From Auriscalpium vulgare (lineage: Eukaryota > Basidiomycota > Agaricomycetes > Russulales > Auriscalpiaceae), in assembly GCA_019915015.1 (NCBI GenBank), contig JAHBBC010000034.1, forward strand, positions 62,001 to 126,000: a DNA stretch of 64,000 bases, given 5' to 3'. A program made the position numbers and the translations under genes. Below, in pieces: positions 11,471 through 24,960 of the stretch (position 1 is the stretch's first letter; the number at the start of each line of letters is the position of its first letter). The notes under the pieces were generated by a model. It made no database searches. It was not told where the DNA came from and saw only the letters and a program-made list of their open reading frames with translations.

Positions 11471-14400
11471 ATGCGCTTCTATTCCCTTGTAACGCTGACC
11501 TGCATTGTGCCCGCCTTTGCGCAGACTTCTACTGTGGGTGAAGCTACTTCTGACCCCGCGAGCTTCGTCAATCTGTTCGTCGGTACCACGAATGGAGGGC
11601 ATGTGTTCCCAGGTACGATGCATGTCATCACATACGAGAATTTCCCAGCAAGCAAGTTCTATATTTCACAGGTGCCACCTTGCCTCATGGCATGGTCAAA
11701 GTCGGCATGGACACGGACTCTCCGGGAAACGTATGCGTCTGGGACTACCTCGATGAGATCTCTCTCTCTCTGACATACTTGTTTTGATAGCACGCAGGAT
11801 ACGATGCGAATGGGACTTTCCGCGTCCTCGGATTCTCGCAGCTTCACGACGACGGGACTGGCGGTGTAAGATCCTCAGTCGACAAGAGCGCGGAATCATC
11901 TGACCACGGTCGAAGGGTGTGCCGCTTTCGCATTTCAAAATATTTCCTTCGGCGAATTGCACCTCGTTTGAAGGCTGTCCGACGTCGCTAGATGCGCGCA
12001 AGGTCCTGCGTAAAATCCTCCCAAATGGTGGGTAGGCCTTCGAGCGCCTTCAACCGAATTGCTCACTGCAATCCCAGGCAATCCTGATGATTTTGCATCA
12101 CCGGGATATTTCTCGACAAATCTTGTACGCTATCTCTATCTTCTCGACGCTGTCAATGATCCAATTTTTCAATCAGTCAACTGGCGTACGTGTCGAGTTG
12201 ACTGCTACTCGGCGCACTTCCCTCCAACGGCATACTTTTCCTCCTCGCTCGGACGGTCTGATCCCCCGGATCAACGTCGACATCAGTAATGACGGGCAGC
12301 AAAGCTCCACCGTACCTACGATGGTGGTGGACCCCACATCTGGACGAGTGACTGGCGGTGGACAATTCCAAGCTTCTTTCGGTCCTGGTCGCTACAGCAT
12401 CTTCACCTGCGTAGACTTTCGTGTGCAGTCGTCGCCGTCGACCGCTCCGAAGGGTGTTGTTCCTGCCGAGTACGGCTCCTGGCTTGGCAACACGCCTGTC
12501 CGGAACATTACCAATGCCAAACAAATGTATCGAGGTAACTTGCAAGCCCATACTCCAAGCCTCTGCGCGATTGAATTTTTTTGTAGGCTTTGGATCTCAG
12601 TTGGGCGCTCTCCTTGCTTTCAAGCCCACAGGCCCTTCACAACCGACAGTCATACTCGTGAGAACGGGTGTCTCGTATATATCGACCGCTCAGGCCTGCA
12701 ACAATGCTGAAAGCGAGATTCCCACCTTCGACTTCTCCGGCGTGAGCGCGGCAGCGAGAGCGAGTTGGAACGATGTGCTGGGCAATATTGAAGTGACACT
12801 TGGAACGGGCAGTGACCAAGAAGACACGAGGGTTCTTCTGTACAGCTCGGTGCGTCTGTAGTGATTCAAAGCCATTACAAGAACTGAGGCGCGACCTCCA
12901 ACCGACAGCTGTACCGAACACATCTAAGCCCGGCGGACTGTGAGTCTCCTGAGTCTCCAAACAGTCTAACCGACTTCGACTGATCTTCTTTATATAGACA
13001 CTGGCGAGAATCCAAATTGGAAGTCGACGGAACCCTACTACGATTCTTTTTACTGTAACGTCTGTCTATATTTGCTCCCACTGGAAGTGCCACGTTCCTC
13101 ATTTCGTCCGTCATTTACAGTGGGACACGTACCGTACCCTGTATCCTCTCATGTCGCTCCATGACCCGGAGCGCTTCGCACTCATAGTTCGTGGAATGCT
13201 CAACATCCAACAGCACGAAGGTATGTAGATGAACGCCTCGTGCTCTGACCCAATACTTAACCTACGGCGTAGGGTGGCTTCCGGAATGCCGTGGCGCGAC
13301 TCAACAGCAATTTATCCAAGGTGGAAGCAGTACGTCGTTGAGATACAGTATAATGTCGCCACGAAGTCTAAGGGCATGCACTTGCGTCTCAGATGGCGAC
13401 CCCATAGTTTCGGAATTCTTCGTGAAGTTCGTGCAATGACAATTGTTTCTACTACGATATCTGATGCATCTACCCTCTAGATTCGCTACTCACGCCAGCA
13501 AGCTCAACGTGTCATCAGCAGCGCTGTACAGTGCGCTGCTCGCAGATGCCGAAAACCTTCCACCCGATTGGGATCTACAGGGAAGAGAGACTGACGCGTG
13601 GAAAAAATTCAGTCCGTGCTGGACGCCTTCAGCGTCATGTCCTTCCTGATCATTTGTGTAGATTACATCCCACAGGACCTAGTTGAGCCTGGAGGAACAC
13701 CGTCGAAAGTCGTCTCGAGATCACTGGAGGCAAGTCCGTCAGTGTTACGAGCCCACAACAATTAACCTATCTTTCCTAGTACGCATTTGATGATTTCACG
13801 ATTTCACAAGTGGCCAAGCTCCTCAACAAGACCTCCGATGCAGCTAAGGTAACATATTCCTTTGAGTTTGCAGACCAGCATCTAACGCGGCCTAGTACTC
13901 TGGTCGTGCTGGGAATTTTGTCAACAACTGGAATCCGAATACGACGGTGCCAGGAGGTCCGACGACCGTCAAGGGTATGATGCAGGTACGTCGTTCTCGA
14001 GTTTCACGACGTATTGCAGTCGGGACTCATCCGATCTATGCAGCCGCGCTTAGTGAGCGGGGATTTCAACTTCACCGACCCACGGCACTGCAGCGTCAAC
14101 GATCCGACGCATGCAACCTGCTTCCTTGATGGGTCAAATCGCGACGGCTTCTACGAAGGATCGCCTCTGCTAGTAAGCGGCGCGCTTCGTGAATTCCACC
14201 TGTGATTGCTACTGACAAATAAACTAGTATTCACAGGTGCCGTCCATTCTCGCAATTTCCATGGGTGCAGATGCTGAAGGAACAGTAGTATGTTCCACAG
14301 GACACTGCGAAGTTGATCGAGCTACAAGGTGGGACGGCCAATTTCATCGACAGGCTGGATTTCATCATCGACAACGTGAGTCTTCGCATGCTGTTATAAT

Positions 14401-15113
14401 AGCCCATTCACCGACAAATTTGATACTACAGGGCTACTTCGACGTCACCGACGAGCCTGGCCAGCAAATCCCCTTCATGTATCACTACGCCAATCGTCCT
14501 GGGCTCAGTACGCAACGCTCGCGTCAGACGATTGCGCAGTTCTTCAACACAACCACCGCCGGCCTACCTGGAAACGATGGTACATGCCTCGCCCAGTTCC
14601 CAATGTTAACTGCGCTCATGTTATTCTTCAGACTCTGGTATACATCTTCTGCTGATGGTCATCTTCACATGATTGACCCAAAGCTGGCACAGGTGCTATG
14701 GGTAGTTACGCATTTTTCTACCTTGCAGGGCTCTACCCCCTCCCGGCAACGCGTCAGCTACTCTTGTCATCGCCTTTCTTCCCATCGATTTCTTTCACCA
14801 ACCCGGTCTTCAATTCGACCACAACCTTCAAAGCCAAAAATTTTGCAGGCAATCCTCCGGGTGGGACCGGCGGAAGTGTATTCGTCAAGGTACAGTGATT
14901 TCTCTGGCATGACCAGCTCGCAACGAAGCTGAGCAATCTCTACAGAGCGTTACAATTGATGGCGTTCCGTGGAAGTCAACCTGTTTTGTCGAATGGGATG
15001 TCTTCGAGACAGGCGCGACGGTCGAACTCGAACTCACTACAGATATCACCGTGCCGTGTGGATCAACGAACGATGCGCTACCTCCCTCTCTGTCGACGGG
15101 AGGCTACGACTGA
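11471..15113 (+). CDS. Secreted GH92 alpha-mannosidase
   Basis: GH92 enzymes are calcium-dependent exo-alpha-mannosidases, mostly acting on alpha-1,2 and related linkages of N-glycans or mannoproteins. The ATG at 11,471 begins MRFYSLVTLTCIVPAFAQTS, a signal peptide with likely cleavage after AFA. The N-terminal family block is FVNLFVGTTNGGHVFPG, then LPHGMVKVGMDTD, HAGYDANGTFRVLGFSQLHD and VPLSHFKIFP. The catalytic part has WDTYRTLYPLMSLHDPE and MLNIQQHEGWLPECRG. Near the C-terminus, two short introns must be removed to read GNDDSGAMGSYAFFYLAGLY, the hallmark GH92 motif. The protein ends DALPPSLSTGGYD at a TGA (15,111-15,113). It is split by roughly fifteen small introns. The joins I tested all restore family motifs, so the gene appears intact. 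It converges on the GH31 gene with 86 bp between stops, suggesting overlapping 3' ends. Confidence 0.88.
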
Positions 15114-15199
15114 GAATCGGGCGTCGTCACTGGGGCCGACGCAGGAGAAGACGACTAATTCGATGTACCATTGCAATGCCCGTGAATACATCGACCGAG

Positions 15200-18100
15200 C
15201 TATGACTTGAACTCCACCGAAAACTCGTGCGTCAGCAAAATATCCACATCAACCTCCAGTACCTGCATCGTTGCATTGTGCGCAAACCTCACACCCTTGT
15301 GATCCTCGCCCTGTTCGCGCACCGTGACGTCGCTGGGTGCATTCTCCACCGCCAGGAACAGCATCTTCGTGATCTTCACACCCGTCTTGTACCCGAACGT
15401 TCCAGTTGCGTTGAACTTCCTTTCCCCATACGCGAACTTCGTGTAAGTTGCATCCTTGGGCGTGACGCTCACACCGTCGTCGAGGTACAGCCTGCCAGCC
15501 GCCAAACCGTCTGTCCCTGGTGCGACGATGATCTGAAAGTCGATTTCGCGCAGCTCCGCAGTAGTCATCGCTCCACTGGATCGCAGAGGCAGGATCGCGC
15601 CGCCTTTGATATGGAGAGGAATAGTGGTGAAGTCGACGTTGTTCAGAGTGACGTTCGCGCCTTGCCCTTCGACAGGCGCGAGAGTGGCGAAATCGTAGAA
15701 ACGGTCCTTCGGGAGATAGATCGAGACAGATGTGGAGTTCTCGTCTGTTACGGGTGAGACGAGGATGGAGTCCCCAAAGAAGAACTGGACGTCGATGGGG
15801 AATGTTGTGGGGTCCTTGGGGTACTTGAACCAGAGCGGGTGAAGGACAGGCGTGCCGTCGAGGCTGGCGGTATGGAAGGCTGTATAGAGGTAGTCGAGGA
15901 GACGATACCTATCAGGCGCATGGCGATGTTAAAACAAAATCAAAGACAGTCTGTCGTCGAGCTCACCGGATGCTCATGATGTTCCTAGCCGCCTGCGCAA
16001 CTGTTGGCCATTGATAGAACTCCTGGCTGATCGCCTGGTCCGTATTATGCTAACATCCTGACTGAGTACATTATGAACCATTAATGAGTTTGACTGACTT
16101 ACGTTTCGCATGAATGGATTGAACGCGCCGAGCATTGCCCATCGAGCACATAGCAGCTCTGTCGTGTTGCTCGCTACAAGGCGTCCTCAGTACTTTGATA
16201 TTCCTTCACTTTTGTAAGGGAGGGGACCGCTCACCGAACCCACAAACGTCGCTGCCGACCATGGGAACCTGGTACACCGTCGCCATGCTGAGCATGCCAG
16301 CGATGGATAGCCGGTATTGTTCCCACGTGCTCAGGTTGTCGCCGAGCCACTTGCCAACCTTTCGTCCTGCACCAGCAAACGTCGACCGTGTGATGACTAG
16401 CGTACGTTGGCCAGGGCGTCGCGCGAGCATCGCATCCCGCGTCGTGGTAGACATCATCGTCCCGTAAAGGTTGTCTGTCAGAATGCGAATGTCAGCAGGA
16501 GAATCGAAGTCACAGGTATACGACTCACGAGTGTCGTACTCAACGAGGCCATTGGCGTGGACGGCGTTTGTCTGGTGGTGCCATGATCAGTGGACACTCC
16601 TTACGAGCTCAATCCCACTCACAGCTGCGGTATGATTCGATATGGCCACAACGTCGGCATTGTCGATGGAATACGGGGGATTTAGGACGTCATCGCCGGG
16701 CTGTACCCTCTTGTGCTTATTCTGACTGCTATGCCCCAGGATCGGCGCGTTGGGGTCAGGCGGGGACGAAGTGCGTGCAGGCGGGAGGCCAAGCAACTCG
16801 GCTTGTGCGACGGCGTCATCACACGGAAAGTTACAAAACTTATCGAAATGTCAGTGGTCGCCATATGCGCTGGAAGACTAGGGCCGTACGCTAGCTGGCT
16901 CGTTCATGTCAATCCCGATCCCGTCGATGTCGAACCCTGTTTGGGGGCTGAAGAAGTCCATGAACTCATTCGTCCAGTATCTGATCGACGGTGAGATAAA
17001 GGGCAGGCCCAGCGCAATGAAGAAAGACGTACTGCCCAATTTGAGGATGGAACCAATCGGGGAACACGCTGACTCCTGAAGATGGAGACGTTGGAAAGAT
17101 GTTGATTCGACTCGAGAGTCGAAGCAAGACTTGCTTACCCGTCCAAACAAGCCCTAAACTAGGGCTTCCGTCAAGCGCCTTGAGCCAGACGTCCAATGCA
17201 GTGCCTCGATCATACGATCCATAACCTTCATTCGGCAGGTAGCCAACGGCGGGGTCCGTGAACAGCACTGAGCACCGGTCACGACGTGAGAACAATCGGA
17301 TTAGAAGGAATGACATGCGTACCAAATTTCTGCTTGTGGTCGTGCAGGTAGTCCACAATCTCGCGCATCCTCGACGTTGGGAAGTAGACCTGGTCGTTGG
17401 TGAAGACACGGCGCTTGTACATGTAGTCTTGCAGAACGTATCAGGAGTGTTCACGCGGGTTTTCAGGGGCAGAACTCACCGATGTCCACCCACATCGTCT
17501 CGAGAGGAATGTTCGCGGCCGAGTAGTTTGAGATTACATTCGCGACTTCGATATAGTCTGGTAGATAGTCAGCACGAATTCAAAGTGATTGACGAGAAGT
17601 TGGCGTACTCTGGAAACCGAACCGACACTGGTGCAGCCCGAACGACCAGTACGGCACCTCCGCGGGCGTCCCAACCACCTCTGCATACTGCCTCGCCACC
17701 TCCGCCGGATCGTCCTCGCTGCCCGCCAGAAAGTGGAAATCCAGAATGCCACCAATGACATTATACTCCAGTGTCGTGGCTCCGTCCGCCGTCTCGTTAT
17801 TGCGCAACTTGACGTCCATGCCATTCGAGTTCAGAAGGAACACGCCATGCGTGCCTGTTGTGCGATGCTCGAAGTAGACGGGGTGGTTGCCGTAGAGGTT
17901 CGGGCCGGAAGGAACGCCGAACGCATTGCGCGACCATAGCGTACGCGTCGTGCTCGCCGGGTCGAGGCGAAAAGGCTCGGAGTGTTCGCCAAGCCCGTAG
18001 ATGTTCGCATTCGGCGGGAGCGTCGTCTTGACGCGGAGGTACTGCGGCTCGAAGATGAGCGGATGTGACGTCGTAGAGAACAGGACCTCTTTCGTCCGTG

Positions 18101-18548
18101 TGCGGGAGATGGTGAAAGTGAACGGCGCGTTGGTGAAGTTGAACTGGATTTCAGCAGATGAAGGGCGGACAGTGGGGTCCGGCTTGGGGCGCGGGAGCAC
18201 AGATTCGGGCACCTCGTAGCGATTTGTCGTAGGGTCGATGATCTTGAGGTGGATGCGCGTGCCTATGCATTGTGTCAGCCGCAAGAATCGAAGTGCACGA
18301 TCTTCGTACGCACCTGTCTCGTAAATAGCCTCCATCTTCAGCGTCTTCGTATCGTTCCCGAACACGTTGCAGGCGGGTCCCGCCAGCACAAGCGTCGCGG
18401 TCAGCTTGGACCCGGCAATCTCGACATCGGTTGCGTTGTACCCGGGACACCCGTCTAGCACTGGGGGGTCGACATACTCGGCTTGCGCGGCGCGGAGCGA
18501 TAGAAAGGCGGTGGCTAGAAGCCCATAGAGCTGGCCATGAATCCGCAT
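15200..18548 (-). CDS. Secreted GH31 alpha-glucosidase family enzyme
   Basis: GH31 enzymes hydrolyse alpha-glucosidic or alpha-xylosidic bonds by a retaining mechanism. The ATG at 18,548 starts [20 protein letters not shown], a signal peptide probably cleaved after AQA. The galactose-mutarotase-like N-domain includes [17 protein letters not shown]. The barrel has [15 protein letters not shown], then [39 protein letters not shown] and [20 protein letters not shown]. The nucleophile region is [12 protein letters not shown]. The acid/base region is [19 protein letters not shown], followed by [14 protein letters not shown] and [11 protein letters not shown]. The C-terminal beta domain includes [13 protein letters not shown] and ends HEFSVEFKS. 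Introns are about 50-65 nt, and the joins tested keep frame. Substrate specificity is not readable. A truncated relic of this gene lies at 37,029-37,436. Confidence 0.88.
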
Positions 18549-18844
18549 GACTGACGAGACCTCTGCAGGACGTTAGTCTGGAGATGCAACAAACATCAGC
18601 GGGCACGGAAAAGGGAGGGAACGTGGTCGGCGCACCTGTGACCTCGCTCGCTGTGGGACGACGCGGGCAAAGAAAGCAGTGACTGGCGCGCCGTCCTTAT
18701 GTAGCCTCAAACCAAGGCGTGCGAAATGAACCAGGAATTCATCGATCGAGGCCGGCGGGAGGACTGAAGAAGATATTGAATTCGTTCGTCCAAGTATCTA
18801 GCCGGAAATGTGTCAGACTGCGATAGAGCCATCTCGCGATCCTG

Positions 18845-19015
18845 TTGAACTCACTTTCCACGTGCAGACCGTTCATCGCTCTCACAGACCGCCACCAATC
18901 GCCTCCGGATCCCTCACCCTATCTGGCCTTGATACTGCAGTGTCGAGCGCCGAGGCCGGGCTGAGGGGGCATGCGAACAACATGGTCGGACGGACCGAGA
19001 CGGTGTGCCAGACTT
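18845..19015 (+). repeat. Interspersed repeat family, copy 2
   Basis: It has the ordered blocks CATCGCTCTCACAGACCGCC, CTATCTGGC and GGTCGGACGG, as in the other copies. It is closest to the copy at about 37,505-37,700. Confidence 0.55.
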
Positions 19016-19357
19016 TGCTCTAGCTTTGCCGTCCTGAACAGTGAACAGTGAGAATATTCGGAAACGGCGGTTGGAGTTGCGCCGAAAATTGGCTTGTGGT
19101 CACCTAAATTCGAAAAACGCGGGCTGCGTGTTCAACTAATGTCTGTATACCAGAGGTATTTATAACACTCACATTTAGCCCGCTGCAAATAGCCAGCCTT
19201 TGATGTAGACCGGTGACCGTCTGCCTGACGACTTGAGGTGTCGTAAGACGCGACACTTCTCCCCAAGTGTCGGGACAGGGGGATTACGAGTCCACTTTTG
19301 ATGCGCGCCTCGATGCTCGATGCGCTTCGCTATGTTTGCATCGACGTTGACGCGAGG

Positions 19358-19407
19358 TCGTTGAACGTTGAGGGCGTTGAGGGCGTTGAGGAGAGGGAGG
19401 TCGCCCG
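19358..19407. repeat. GTTGAGGGC minisatellite
   Basis: About five units of GTTGAACGTTGAGGGC type occur here, the reverse complement of the repeat at 3,504-3,578. The following GAGGAGAGGGAGGTCGCCCG also matches the flank of the left copy. It marks the right boundary of the single-copy island. Confidence 0.65.
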
Positions 19408-19676
19408 GTGAGCGAGGCGCGACTCCTTAGCCGGCATCTGCCGGCACACCCGGTCCACCGTGATTTCGCAGAGGTCTTGTCTGCGTCGCACAATCTGAGC
19501 TTCTGATTTCCTATGTACAAGACGTGTCTGCTACATTTCAATAGTACATACGAGAATGCGCATTGACGTCGACGATGCGGTCCATGTCCTGAAGGTACGC
19601 GTAATTCAATCAAAATCTACCTGCATGCCAGAAAAAAGTACAAATCGGTGTGGAGTGGGTATTGCATTGCGTGGAG

Positions 19677-20537
19677 TCACTGCACTGGATATTCGAGTAC
19701 CTTCATGACCTCCTGCACTTTCTCGTAATAGGCATCATCCGATGTGGTGTCAATGACTGGGACGTGCTTAGCCCCACGAAGGACGATCGCTGGTTTGGTG
19801 CTCTGGCGGTTGACCCAGGCTCCTGCGGTGAGGTTGAGAAGGTTATATGCTAGTGGCCAGTCATCCTTCCAAGCCTCCGCTACGTCTTCCTTCTCCATGC
19901 CATCTATCACAAAGACGAGCTTCTGCTCGTAACATTCCTCATAGTCTCCTGTTTCCCATGTGTCGGCTGGCCGCGAACCGACCTTGTGCCTCTCCCCGTC
20001 TTCGCCGAAGCTGAGGAACTCAAACACGAGGACCCAGACGAACGACTCTAGGTCGTGATAGTAGGTCCTCGCGATCTTTCCATCCCAGTACTCGGAATTG
20101 AGTAGCGCGAGCGGCATGAAGGGGATGGTGCCGGTGCGTTCTAGGTAGGTGTGCTCTCCTGCGATGTTTTCCAGGTCCCAATCATTGAGAATGCCGTGAA
20201 CGGTGCCGTCTGAATCCTTGTAGTACATGAGGTTGGCGAGGCTCGGATCTCTGTGTTGAATGCCCTCTTTCCATACATGATAATGGCCTAGATACAAGTC
20301 AGCGTGACTCAGAGTAAGTTGAAGGGGCGACGACGTACACTTAACACAGTCATACCACGCTTTCACGAATTCTGGGCGGCGCAGTTCACGGATCGGCTGC
20401 AGCGACTGGAAGGCGACGGTGCCAGGCACGCGGCGATTGAGGTTCGGGAGAGGACGAAGTGTATCACAAATGCCGCCCATCTCCAAATGAAGGTTCTCAG
20501 AGTCAGCCGGCGGCAAAGCGAGGATGCGCGAGGGCAT
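19677..20537 (-). CDS. FunK1-type protein kinase, C-lobe-only copy
   Basis: This is the closest relative of the gene at 1,702-2,562, with the same length, the same MPSRILALPP start and the same 51-nt intron (20,338-20,288) that is stop-free and divisible by three. The protein has REFVKAW-type sequence (RRPEFVKAWYDCVKC), the catalytic loop HRDPSLANLMY, LNDWDLENI and YYHDLESFVWVLVFEFLSF. The first 200 or so residues are nearly identical to the left copy. The last third differs more (for example EECYEQKLVFVIDGMEKED and KVQEVMKVLEYPVQ) and instead resembles the copies at 43,760 and 53,862. That is a mosaic pattern typical of gene conversion. Catalytic residues are present, but there is no N-lobe. 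The frame is open upstream to an ATG at 20,720. Confidence 0.75.
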   Translation of the reverse strand: MPSRILALPPADSENLHLEMGGICDTLRPLPNLNRRVPGTVAFQSLQPIRELRRPEFVKAWYDCVKCTSSPLQLTLSHADLYLGHYHVWKEGIQHRDPSLANLMYYKDSDGTVHGILNDWDLENIAGEHTYLERTGTIPFMPLALLNSEYWDGKIARTYYHDLESFVWVLVFEFLSFGEDGERHKVGSRPADTWETGDYEECYEQKLVFVIDGMEKEDVAEAWKDDWPLAYNLLNLTAGAWVNRQSTKPAIVLRGAKHVPVIDTTSDDAYYEKVQEVMKVLEYPVQ

Positions 20538-20840
20538 GCGCAGCGAGAACGTGAACGCGAGGCGAGCAGGCGCCTGGCGTGAGGGCGGGCGGTCGTGGAG
20601 GTGAAAGAGCCTGAGCGAGGGAAATGGGAACAATGATTTTGAGCGACACCAACGGCGGCGTGCCAGACACGAGGTAGGTGTGGGTGTCGGCTGTCGACAA
20701 GGCTGCCACGATGTATGCATGCGGTCAGGGTGCCGGCGCGACTGGGCGTCTGTCGTGGAGGTTCGCGTAGGACTGTGGATGCAATTATTTAGTCGAAATG
20801 TAGCGACTTGTATGCCAAAATGATAGCACTTACGGTTTGA

Positions 20841-22010
20841 TTTGCACTGGGCATTGGATCGCGCGGCGTCACTGCACCAGATATCCGTGTCGCTTCACGA
20901 TGTCAAGAACGGCACTGTAATGGGTATCATCCAGTATCGGCTCAGGGACGGCTTGGAAATCGAACATGCTCAAGTCTCGTCGGTGGAGCTGATATGATCA
21001 CCCAGAGGAGATTAATGGCTAGAAGCCACTGAGTCTTCCAAGCCTCCGGCGGGTTTTCAATATAAGGTATGACGTCTCGCGTCAAAAAGCACAATTTCTT
21101 CTCGGAGCACGCCACATAGTCTCCTGTGAGCCACGCGCCAGCTGCTCTTTTGGTCTCCGTCTTGCGGTCACAGTCGAAGTTGAGGAGTACAAAGGTGAAG
21201 GCCCATATGAGCGATAGGCCTTGATAGTAGGTCCTCTCGATTGTTCCAGCCCAGTACTCGGAATTGAGGAGCTCGAGCGGCATGAAGGGGATTGAGCCCG
21301 TGCGGTCTAGGTAGCTGTCGGCGATGATGGCCTAGGTACAAATCAGCGCGCGACTCGGACACAAATCCCGGCGCGACGTACTTCTCACACAATCGAGCCA
21401 CGCTTTTACGAACTCGTCGCCACGCAGCTCGCGGACCGGCTGTGCGGCTGTAGCATTTCGATTGCGATGGTGCGAAGCACATGTCGGCCGACGTTCGCGA
21501 CGGGACGAGGCCCGGGGCTTCACGGATGCCGCGCGTTTCCGAATGAAAGGAGTTGATGGCGCCATGGGTTGGCGGCGGCGATGCGATGGCGCGCGGAGGC
21601 ATGTACAGTGATGGCGTGGATGCGCCGTGGGGTCGTGGGCGCAAGTAGTGCGCGCAGGGGCGTGGTGTGATGCGGTGTGGTGCCGGGTCGTTGGGTAGGG
21701 TTGGGTGCTGTCGGGCGAGAGGTTGAGCGTGGGCATTGAGGAAACGATATGAACGCAACGAACGGCAGTGGGTGATGTCCGTTGTCGACAAGTGCCCCTG
21801 CCACGATGTATGCGCGCATCAGGGTTGGGCGCCGGGCGCGGATCGACGACGACTCGAGGACGCGCCTCGTGCCGTGCATGTGGAGAGCGATCGTGCGTTG
21901 AGTGCAGACCACAGGGGATGATACTGGCTATGAAAGATGAGGATGCGCGCGAGTGTAGCTCCCTGCACAGTCACCTGTGCTCGAAGGTTGAACGTCAGCT
22001 ACTCCACCTT
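20841..22010. repeat. Segment X1, identical in three places
   Basis: It is identical as far as I can compare to 44,053-45,222 and 54,155-55,324. The left limit is sharp: at 20,840 the base is A where the other two have G, and further left the FunK1 copies are visibly diverged. The right limit of the three-way match is at the CCTT ending at 22,010. It marks the crossover or junction zone of the tandem amplification. Confidence 0.8.
20869..21602 (-). pseudogene. FunK1 pseudogene lacking the catalytic loop
   Basis: It starts MPPRAIASPPPTHGAINSF and continues into a FunK1 region (GDEFVKAWLDCV in one frame). Just after the intron acceptor it jumps from the GHH of the pre-catalytic segment to the activation-segment block (in one frame SIPFMPLELLNSEYWAG). 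About 140 bp are deleted, including the HRD catalytic loop and the DWD motif. Homology continues with GLSLIWAFTFVLLNFDCD and ends near a TGA at 20,871-20,869. Identical copies lie at 44,814-44,081 and 54,916-54,183. It cannot encode an active kinase. Confidence 0.8.
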
Positions 22011-23489
22011 AGTATCTCTGGAGGGCTTGGTCGGGACTCGGCCGTCTGCTCGTCCGGAGGGGCTTGCAGGGTCTGGGACGAAAAGATTGTGCCAATTCAT
22101 GGCAACAGAGAGGTCGAGATGCCTGAGAGCCAATGCTAGCCACGAGCCGACGGCGATGCGAGCATACGCGAGGAAATCTGCATTGTGTCTGAGGACGTGG
22201 GCCGATGTATGTGTGTGCGAGGCAACCATGTACTGCAAGGGTCGACGAGCGCCCCCGGCCGGAAGTCTCGGGCCGATGCTTGCACGAGCCTTCTCGTCGC
22301 TGTGAAGGACGCGACAGATTGCCTCCTCCACCCATCTGTCAGCTACGCGGTCTTGACGTGCGCTTAGGGGGCAGGCAGGCTGTTAAACCGGGGACTATGT
22401 CGTCCGAGGTGCGTTTGACTGTGCTCTGGTAGCTCTCATCTACTCGCTGACATGACCGTGGACCTCACAACACATGCGCGTTGAACCCCATTCAGGACTC
22501 ATTCAGGCCTCACGCAGCAAGCAACCCGGTGTCCCGGGAATACTCAACCCAACGCTCGACACCTCTTCCACATCGCCGCCGTACCTCCCTGACTCCTCGA
22601 CGCTTTTGCCGCGCTGAAGACACTCGGCGCGCGTATCCCCGCGAAGAATTCGACAGGGTTTTCCTCAGCGCGCCCGCGTCTGCCGCTGCTGCTTGTTACA
22701 GTTCGCGAGCTTGAACCGCCCTTGATGGACGGTGTTCGGTCGTTCATGAATTCTCTCGTCCTCGACATCTGCAAGCTGTGGTTGATTCTTTTGTCTCGCG
22801 CTGCTGAAGTCTCGCGCCGTTGAAGCTTCGAGCTCTCGATTCAGCTCGAATGGGTTCTAGGTATGTGTCAAAATACTGGCTCCTAATGGCTCTGACCCCC
22901 CAACCTAGGCGTGCGCCGCTCAATGCCCACCTCATCTTCCTTCCTTAGCCGAAAGAGCTGTCGAATTGCTCGTGCCAAAAAGCCATGGCGTCCTCCTTCG
23001 GTTGTGCTCGTCCAGCGCATATGAGCGATCTGCCGCTGACCATTTCTTGGATAAGAAGACCAGCGCCGTCCATGCGGAGGCGGTATCGACCCCTAGCGGT
23101 GACCCTGGTGGATGTCGCTGGATGTTGATTGCTACAAGCACACTCGTATCGTGAGCGGGTCATTCATCGAAGGCGCGAGTACGTGATCGTCTAGGCTATG
23201 TCACCGTACGGCAATGCGCGGGACTTTCAAGTCGGTTTCAGTTGGCACTCAGTTCCAACATGTGCGCCTTTTATATCTTTCATAGGAGTGTATTGCTGAC
23301 TGGTCGTCGATGTACAGCCCGAGTCGGATATCGGAAAGGGTCGATCTACTGCAAGTCAAGGACAGTGCCGCGCGCCGAAGAGACTCGTCATTCGGATCTA
23401 TTGCTCATAGCCGGCGTCAGCCGTGGCCCACTTGCTCCGTCTCCGAGTCGGGGCTTGCTATCCACTTTCCATCCGGCTTATGCTAGCTT
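21603..23489. other. Gene-poor interval with FunK1 flanks and AKR promoter
   Basis: I see no convincing gene. Positions 21,603-22,010 are the conserved 5' flank of FunK1 modules. An interspersed repeat copy lies at 22,297-22,470. A TATA-like TTTTATATC at 23,269-23,277 lies about 215 bp before the modelled aldo-keto reductase start. Short open frames here have no recognisable motifs. Confidence 0.5.
22297..22470 (+). repeat. Interspersed repeat family, copy 3
   Basis: It contains GATTGCCTCCTCCACCCATC, a CAGGCAGGCTGTTAA block, and TCTCATCTACTCGCTGACAT followed by GTGGACCTCAC. All occur in the same order at 31,306-31,520. A duplicate lies at 55,611-55,784. Confidence 0.6.

Positions 23490-24960
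<1,471 letters not shown>

Larger units (their letters stand above)
18549..19676. other. GH31 upstream region and edge of FunK1 repeat
   Basis: No gene is seen. The interval holds the GH31 promoter (from 18,549), a copy of the interspersed repeat at about 18,845-19,015, a minisatellite at 19,358-19,407, and from about 19,455 the 3' flank shared by FunK1 copies. The block at about 18,750-19,020 also recurs at about 37,440-37,700, directly behind a GH31 relic. Confidence 0.6.
19455..21990 (-). repeat. Right arm of large inverted FunK1 repeat
   Basis: This is the counterpart of 120-2,785 in opposite orientation: 3' flank, open FunK1 gene, conserved 5' flank and degenerate FunK1. In both arms the FunK1 3' ends point towards the adaptin-Rap1-GH92-GH31 island. 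Confidence 0.75.

Noticed and set aside
15227..18458. Plus-strand open frames across the GH31 gene
   Set aside because: Antisense shadows of well-supported GH31 exons.
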